A program made the position numbers and the translations under genes. The notes below the pieces were generated by a model. It was not told where the DNA came from. It did no database searches and was given only the letters and a program-made list of their open reading frames with translations. Below, in pieces: positions 59,348-64,000 of a DNA stretch of 64,000 nucleotides. Position 1 is the stretch's first letter; every line of letters begins with the position of its first letter. Source of the stretch: Sphingomonas sp. IW22 (GTDB lineage: Bacteria > Pseudomonadota > Alphaproteobacteria > Sphingomonadales > Sphingomonadaceae); NCBI RefSeq assembly GCF_041321155.1, contig NZ_JBGGWB010000001.1, positions 1,871,501-1,935,500 on the forward strand. The letters run 5' to 3'.

Positions 59348-60706
59348 TCAGGGTTGAAGATCATATGCCTTCATCAGATCATACAGCGTCGGGCGACTGA
59401 TCCCCAGCAGACGGGCGGTGCCGGAAATATTGCCCTCTGCATGCGCCAGCGCCTGACGGATCGCGGCGCGGTCGGCGGCTTCGCGAACCGCTCGCAGGTT
59501 GATCGAGAGCGATTTTTTCTTGCCATCGTCGGGCAGGTCCAGATCATCGGCGGTAACGTGGCTGCCATCGGCCATGATGACGGCGCGCTTCACACGGTTC
59601 TCCAACTCACGGACATTGCCCGGCCATGTCCAGCCTTGGATCGCCGCACTCGCATCGGCCGTAAAGCCCTTGACCGGCAATTTCATCGCCGCCGCGTGCC
59701 GTTTGAGAAAATGGCGTGCCAGCAACACCGCATCGCCCGATCGTTCCGCCAGCGCCGGAATGCGAACGACGATTTCGGCAAGCCGGTAGTAAAGATCCTC
59801 GCGAAAACGGCCATCGGCGACCATTGCGTCCACGTCCTGATGCGTCGCACACACGATCCGCGTATCGACCGAAATGGGCTTTCGCCCACCAATCCGTTCG
59901 ATAACCCGGTCCTGAAGGAAGCGCAGCAGCTTTACCTGAAGCGCAAGCGGCACGTCCCCGATCTCGTCAAGGAACAGCGTGCCCCCATTGGCCAGCTCGA
60001 TCTTACCCTCGGTCGTCTTGACCGCGCCGGTGAACGCGCCCTTTTCATGTCCGAAGAGTTCGCTTTCCAGCAGCGTTTCGGGGATCGCGGCACAATTGAT
60101 CGCGACGAAGGCGCCCTTCCGCCGCGGGCTGGCATCGTGCAGGCTGCGGGCCAGAACTTCCTTGCCGGTGCCGCTGGCGCCCAGCAGCATGACCGACACA
60201 TCGGCACCGGCAACCCGCTCGATCATGCGGGTGATCTTGAGCATTTCGGGCGCGGCGGTGATCAGGCCGTTGCTGGTCGAAGCGGCGGCACTGGCGGCCA
60301 GGCGGCGATTTTCAGCCTCCAGTGCATGTACATGAAATGCGCGCGCGACGATCATGCCCAGCGCGTCGATGTCGATCGGCTTGGCATAAAAATCCCAGGC
60401 ACCTTCGTCGATGGCGCGCAACGCGCTCTGGCGTGCGCCGTGGCCGGACGCCACGATCACTTTCAGATCGGGTTTCAGCGCCAGCATTTCGGCCAGCGTC
60501 GCAAAGCCTTCCTCGACGCCGTCGGGATCGGGCGGCAGGCCCAGGTCGAGCGTCGCCACCGCCGGTTCCTCTGCACGCAGGATCGTCAGCGCGGCGGCAC
60601 GGTCGCCGGCCACCAGCACTTCATAACCGTCATATGCCCAGCGCAACTGACGCTGCAGGCCGGGATCGTCCTCGATCACCAGCAATTTGGGCAGCGGGGC
60701 GCTCAT
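59348..60706 (-). CDS. prsR: Sigma-54-dependent response regulator PrsR (PEP-CTERM/exosortase type)
   Basis: A 452-residue NtrC-type activator. The receiver domain has IEDDPGLQ and the phosphoacceptor Asp54 in ATLDLGLPP. The AAA+ domain has LLGASGTGKEVLARSLHD, the sigma-54-contact loop GAFTGAVKTTEGK, FLDEIGDVPLALQVKLLRFL and RFREDLYYRLAEI. The Fis-type helix-turn-helix closes with GNISGTARLLGISRPTLYDL. The receiver sequence is the branch named PEP-CTERM-box response regulator. The ATG overlaps the end of the kinase gene by 4 bases. It is expected to activate sigma-54 promoters of exopolysaccharide or exosortase genes. Confidence 0.9.
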   Translation of the reverse strand: MSAPLPKLLVIEDDPGLQRQLRWAYDGYEVLVAGDRAAALTILRAEEPAVATLDLGLPPDPDGVEEGFATLAEMLALKPDLKVIVASGHGARQSALRAIDEGAWDFYAKPIDIDALGMIVARAFHVHALEAENRRLAASAAASTSNGLITAAPEMLKITRMIERVAGADVSVMLLGASGTGKEVLARSLHDASPRRKGAFVAINCAAIPETLLESELFGHEKGAFTGAVKTTEGKIELANGGTLFLDEIGDVPLALQVKLLRFLQDRVIERIGGRKPISVDTRIVCATHQDVDAMVADGRFREDLYYRLAEIVVRIPALAERSGDAVLLARHFLKRHAAAMKLPVKGFTADASAAIQGWTWPGNVRELENRVKRAVIMADGSHVTADDLDLPDDGKKKSLSINLRAVREAADRAAIRQALAHAEGNISGTARLLGISRPTLYDLMKAYDLQP

Positions 60707-62790
60707 GCCGCGCGCTCCATCCCGGCCGTGGATGTGCCGGGCAGGGACAGGCGAAAGCGGCTGCCCTGACCCTCACGGCTGGTCACTTCGATCATCCCGT
60801 CCATCGCCATTGCCAATGCTCGTGCCTCATAAGCGCCAATGCCAAAGCCCGAGGCCTTGGTCGAAACAAAGGGTCGAAACAGGCTTTCGCGGATGAAGGC
60901 GGGCGACATGCCGCAACCCTGATCGATGACGTCGATCGTCACCCGCTCGCCCGCGCTCACAACGCTGACCTCTACCGGCTTGTCGGCCTCGCTGGCCTCG
61001 ATCGCGTTCTGGATCAGGTGGCGCAGCACCTGTTCAACCCCGGCAGTATCTGCCCGCGCGACGGCGGAGGCATCGCCGGTAACCACGACCGGATGGATCA
61101 GCCGCCGCTCAGCCGCCAGCGCCTCCGCGATGGACATGACCGGGACCGGCCGCGGCGTATCGGTGCGCGGCGCGCGGTCATGAGACAGGCGCGTGACGAG
61201 ATCGCTCATGCGCGCTGCCGACTCATTCAGCGTCGCGATCATGTCAGCGCGAAAAGCAGGGTTCTCCGCGTGCCGTTCGGCGTTGCGGGCCAGCAGGCTC
61301 AACTGGCTGACCAGATTCTTGATATCGTGCAGGATGAAAGCGAAGCGGCGGTTGAATTCCTCAAACCGCTCGGCCTCTGCCAGACGTGTTTGGGCGCGAT
61401 GTTCAGCCAGCACGCTTGCCGCCTGATGGCTGGCCAGCTTCAGCAGGTCGAAGTCCTCCCAGTCGAGCGAGCGGGCAACCGGCGGCCGTGACAGCACGAT
61501 CGCGCCGACCAGGCCGGTCAGGTGCGGCAGCGGCACGATGGCCCAGGCGTCGGTCAGGTCGATAAGGCTTTGCGGTACGGCGTCGGTGTCAATGGACGCG
61601 GCGCCGGCGCGGACGGCGTCCAGCTCGACCACGCGCCCCGTTGCAGCCAGGTGACGGGCCAAGCCGCCATCGTCGGGGCTGCGCGGCAGCAGCGTTTCCT
61701 CCCATCGCCATGCACCGGACACGGTAAGGTCGCCACCATCGCAGGTCAGCAGCAATGCGGCAGGCGCGTCGACCAGTTCGGCAATGGCGCGGGGCACCCG
61801 CTCATCCAGTCGTACCTCATCCTCGCGCCGGGACAGGGTCTCGGTAAAGCGCATCCATTCGGTACGGTAATCGTAACGGTGGCGAAACAGGTGCTTGGCT
61901 GCTTTCACGCGTAGCCACGCGCGTAACTTTGGCGTCGACAGGATGGCAAGCGCCCCTGCGGTCGAGCAGACCACGAAGATAGTTTGAACGACACGGGCAT
62001 GGTCGCCCGCAAGTGCCTCTATCCCCTGCGTGATGCTGGCAAAGACAGCTAGGTAGCTCAGCACCGCCATCAGCGACAGCGACTGCACCGCCATCGCCCG
62101 CGACAATTGCACTGGCCGCTCGTCGTCGCGGTGGAAACGAGTCGCGAATACCGCCGCGACCACGACAGCGGCGACGCCGCGGGTTGCCAGCATGGTCGCC
62201 GGCCATTCCCCCGTAGCCCAAGCCAGCGTGAAAAGATTGGCGTCGACCAGCCACATCGCGGCGATTGCAAGCGCGGACGTGCGGACGGCGATCTTGTTGG
62301 TGCGGGCATGGGCGTTCTGGACCAGTACCAGCGCCGCGACCGTGGCAAGCAGGCGCAGGACGATGCCGATCTCATCCAGCCCGCTCGCTAAATTCGCGGA
62401 CGTGGCCAAAGCCGCTGCTGACGAGACTAGTCCCCCCAGTGCAAAGATCGCCGCAAGCGTTGCGTGAAATGCGATGGTGGAGCGTCGGGTCGCGATGTCG
62501 GCGGAGGGTGGCTGCATTTGCCAGACCATCCCCAGCCATGCCAGATTGCGAGCGGTTTCAAGCAGCCGGCTGATACCTTCTCCACCGCCTACAGCCGCGA
62601 CCGCCAGTGCCCAAAGGGCGGTCGCTCCAAATGCGACGGCCTGCATCCCGCGCCGCCGCCGTGCCTGCCAGGACCAGATCGCAAGCACCGCGAACAACAG
62701 CGAAGCCAGCGCATGGCTCCACATCACCAGAATGTCGGTAAGCTCGGCGGCAATCACTGGACCATGCCGTGCCAGCGTTGTCGGGCGCAT
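60703..62790 (-). CDS. prsK: PEP-CTERM-system histidine kinase PrsK
   Basis: A 695-residue membrane kinase. The N-terminal half has about eight membrane segments, beginning near SHALASLLFAVLAIWSW, as in the family. A GAF-like part follows (about 320-470). The phosphoacceptor His is in FILHDIKNLVSQLSLLARNA, and the ATP-binding domain has LRHLIQNAIEAS, DQGCGMSP, ASGFGIGAYEARAL and GQGSRFRLSLP. PrsK phosphorylates PrsR, encoded downstream with a 4-base overlap. The first ATG at 62790 has no clear ribosome site, so the true start could be slightly downstream. Confidence 0.9.
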   Translation of the reverse strand: MRPTTLARHGPVIAAELTDILVMWSHALASLLFAVLAIWSWQARRRRGMQAVAFGATALWALAVAAVGGGEGISRLLETARNLAWLGMVWQMQPPSADIATRRSTIAFHATLAAIFALGGLVSSAAALATSANLASGLDEIGIVLRLLATVAALVLVQNAHARTNKIAVRTSALAIAAMWLVDANLFTLAWATGEWPATMLATRGVAAVVVAAVFATRFHRDDERPVQLSRAMAVQSLSLMAVLSYLAVFASITQGIEALAGDHARVVQTIFVVCSTAGALAILSTPKLRAWLRVKAAKHLFRHRYDYRTEWMRFTETLSRREDEVRLDERVPRAIAELVDAPAALLLTCDGGDLTVSGAWRWEETLLPRSPDDGGLARHLAATGRVVELDAVRAGAASIDTDAVPQSLIDLTDAWAIVPLPHLTGLVGAIVLSRPPVARSLDWEDFDLLKLASHQAASVLAEHRAQTRLAEAERFEEFNRRFAFILHDIKNLVSQLSLLARNAERHAENPAFRADMIATLNESAARMSDLVTRLSHDRAPRTDTPRPVPVMSIAEALAAERRLIHPVVVTGDASAVARADTAGVEQVLRHLIQNAIEASEADKPVEVSVVSAGERVTIDVIDQGCGMSPAFIRESLFRPFVSTKASGFGIGAYEARALAMAMDGMIEVTSREGQGSRFRLSLPGTSTAGMERAA

Positions 62791-62984
62791 GCGCGACTGA
62801 TTGCCAAGGCTACCGACCCGCGCTTGTAAGGGATGCCGACATGATGCGGGTGTCGCAGCAATTTACGAAAAAAGGCTGAACGTCCCGCAGGGGGCGGCTG
62901 CTTTCCAAACGACATACGCCGGCATACAGTCAGCGCCAGCGGCATGAGTATGTCTGAACAATTTTCTGATCGGTCGGGGGCTTG

Positions 62985-63326
62985 ATGGGACGAGTGCGGC
63001 GCAAGATCGCCGTTGCCGAACATGAAGCCCGACGGTCGGTCGACCGCGACGCGGCGGCTGCGTGCGCCCTATGTGGTCGTCCTTTGGGCGCGCGGGTGGA
63101 GCGGCATCATCCGGTGCCACGTAGCGAGGGCGGGCGGCACACCGTTCCCGTGCATCCCGTCTGCCACCGGATCATTCACGCCACCTTGACGAACAAGGAA
63201 CTGGCGATGCACGGGGACGACGTGACGGGGCTGGCAGCGCATCCCGCCATCGCGCGTTTCGTCAAATGGCTGTCCGGCAAGCCTGCCGACTTTCACGTCA
63301 CTACCCGACGGCGCAATCGCCCCTAA
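62985..63326 (+). CDS. Small HNH-type protein
   Basis: A 113-residue basic protein with an HNH-like core: the CALC zinc pair (Cys27, Cys30), the RHHPVPRSEGG motif (His41/42), and a second metal pair in VHPVCHRIIHA. HNH proteins of this size are often single-domain nucleases, but solitary chromosomal copies like this are common in sphingomonads and need not be active. It is divergent from prsK across about 195 bases and convergent with fdxA. ATG 62985 follows a G-run; a TTG three bases earlier is possible. Confidence 0.72.
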   Translation: MGRVRRKIAVAEHEARRSVDRDAAAACALCGRPLGARVERHHPVPRSEGGRHTVPVHPVCHRIIHATLTNKELAMHGDDVTGLAAHPAIARFVKWLSGKPADFHVTTRRRNRP

Positions 63327-63392
63327 CCGCGGTCCGAGAAGATGACCGGGGCAGGGGCCATCCTACCCATCGGCCACCTGGCCCCGATCCGG

Positions 63393-63734
63393 TCAGTCGC
63401 CTTCGCCGGGTTCGGGCGAGAAATATTTCTCGAACTTGCCCTCGACGCCCTTGAACTCATCCGCGTCCGCCGGGGTCTGATTGGCGTTGCGCGTGACGTT
63501 TGGCCACTGTGCCGAGAAGGTGTTGTTCAGCTCAAGCCACTTTTCCAGGCCGTTCTCGGTATCGGGCAGGATGGCCTCAGCCGGGCATTCCGGTTCGCAT
63601 ACGCCGCAGTCGATGCATTCACTGGGATTGATGACGAGCATGTTCTCGCCCTCATAGAAGCAGTCGACCGGACACACTTCGACGCAATCCATATATTTGC
63701 AGCGGATGCAGGCGTCGGTGACGACGTAAGTCAT
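63393..63734 (-). CDS. fdxA: Seven-iron ferredoxin FdxA
   Basis: A 113-residue electron carrier. The first cluster region is [20 protein letters not shown], and the second is [20 protein letters not shown], giving the 3Fe-4S/4Fe-4S pattern of the alphaproteobacterial ferredoxin II. The extended C-terminal tail (about residues 60-113, ending [13 protein letters not shown]) is typical of FdxA. It moves electrons in the cytoplasm; partners are not evident. GGAG lies about 12 bases before the ATG, a rather long spacing. Confidence 0.93.
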   Translation of the reverse strand: MTYVVTDACIRCKYMDCVEVCPVDCFYEGENMLVINPSECIDCGVCEPECPAEAILPDTENGLEKWLELNNTFSAQWPNVTRNANQTPADADEFKGVEGKFEKYFSPEPGEGD

Positions 63735-63769
63735 GTGCAGGCAGGCTCCAGTCGGAAAACGCGCCCCTG

Positions 63770-64000
63770 CTATGCGGCGGCGCTCGGTGCGTCAACGCCC
63801 TTGCTCGCTGTCGGGTCCAGCGAAGCGTAACAAGTCTGTGCTTCAGGCGCGGGTCCGCGACGATGCGGAAGCGCCTCGACCCGAATCGCGCGCACGCGAC
63901 CGGCCATGGGAAAGGTCAGCACCGATCCGACGCGCACAGGAACATGGGCGCGGTCGATCCGGCGCCCGTCCATTCGCATCGTTCCAGCCTCCGCCATTCG
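63770..64000 (-). CDS. S4-domain RNA-binding protein (Hsp15-like), partial at the window edge
   Basis: The C-terminal 76 residues of a reverse-strand gene that continues beyond position 64000; the frame remains open to the edge. The visible part holds the end of an S4 fold: [20 protein letters not shown], then [20 protein letters not shown] and [13 protein letters not shown]. This is the pattern of Hsp15/HslR-like proteins that bind the large ribosomal subunit in stress. The ATG at 63997 is internal and not the true start. It lies 35 bases upstream of fdxA and probably shares its transcript. Confidence 0.8.
   Translation of the reverse strand, partial: RMAEAGTMRMDGRRIDRAHVPVRVGSVLTFPMAGRVRAIRVEALPHRRGPAPEAQTCYASLDPTASKGVDAPSAAA

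Noticed and set aside
63770..63997. Complete 75-residue gene starting at the ATG at 63997
   Set aside because: The frame is open to the window edge and the product is the C-terminal part of a longer S4-domain family, so it is a truncated view of a larger gene.

Overview
The window is a chromosomal segment of an alphaproteobacterium, most likely a Sphingomonas-like member of the Sphingomonadales. The DNA is GC-rich. The gene content and order (yqeY, dnaG and rpoD on one strand beside divergent carA, carB and greA; a sphingan-like polysaccharide export pair; a PrsK/PrsR two-component pair) fit that group. I saw no rRNA, tRNA, CRISPR array, insertion sequence or phage gene. Assignments rest on reading motifs, not on searches.

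Region 1 (1-13.3 kb) is an exopolysaccharide/exosortase-type cluster. It begins with the tail of an outer-membrane barrel protein. It continues with a Wzz-type co-polymerase, a separate BY-kinase, an Fe(II)/2-oxoglutarate oxygenase, a GT4 glycosyltransferase (reverse strand), a GT61 glycosyltransferase, a hexapeptide acetyltransferase, an acyl/aminoacyl-AMP ligase, an acyl carrier protein, a PLP decarboxylase, a polyprenyl-phosphate sugar-phosphate transferase, a methyltransferase and a SleB-type wall hydrolase. From 6.1 to 13.3 kb nearly every gene overlaps the next by 4-17 bases, so it reads as one translationally coupled unit. An MHYT-GGDEF-EAL cyclic-di-GMP protein follows.

Region 2 (15.8-23.7 kb) is mixed and accessory: a LuxR-type regulator, a large surface lipoprotein, an SDR enzyme divergent from an HxlR regulator, and an SGNH-hydrolase-like lipoprotein with a Pro-Thr linker. 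An AT-rich gap of about 570 bases holds a possible gene remnant.

Region 3 (23.7-37 kb) is the glycogen/trehalose island. glgB-glgX-treZ-malQ-treY form a tight reverse operon, divergent from glgC-glgA. Together they make glycogen, debranch it, and convert maltodextrin to trehalose.

Region 4 (37-52 kb) is housekeeping: pncB, an acyltransferase, rpoD-dnaG-yqeY reading left, then carA, an unexpected small membrane-protein gene, carB, greA, a rhomboid protease and an aldose epimerase. A general-stress protein with an EcfG-like promoter follows.

Region 5 (52-64 kb) starts with a low-GC FRG-domain gene. Then come prfC, an EI24 membrane protein with a small lipoprotein, an adenosine-kinase-like gene, a dipeptidase, an SMR exporter, prsR-prsK, a small HNH protein, ferredoxin fdxA and the end of an S4-domain RNA-binding gene cut by the window edge.

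The strongest leads are: a possible carrier-bound acyl/amine modification module in the exopolysaccharide cluster; the low-GC gene wedged between carA and carB; the isolated FRG gene; a T7G8 homopolymer at a ribosome-binding site; and candidate EcfG and sigma-54 promoters.
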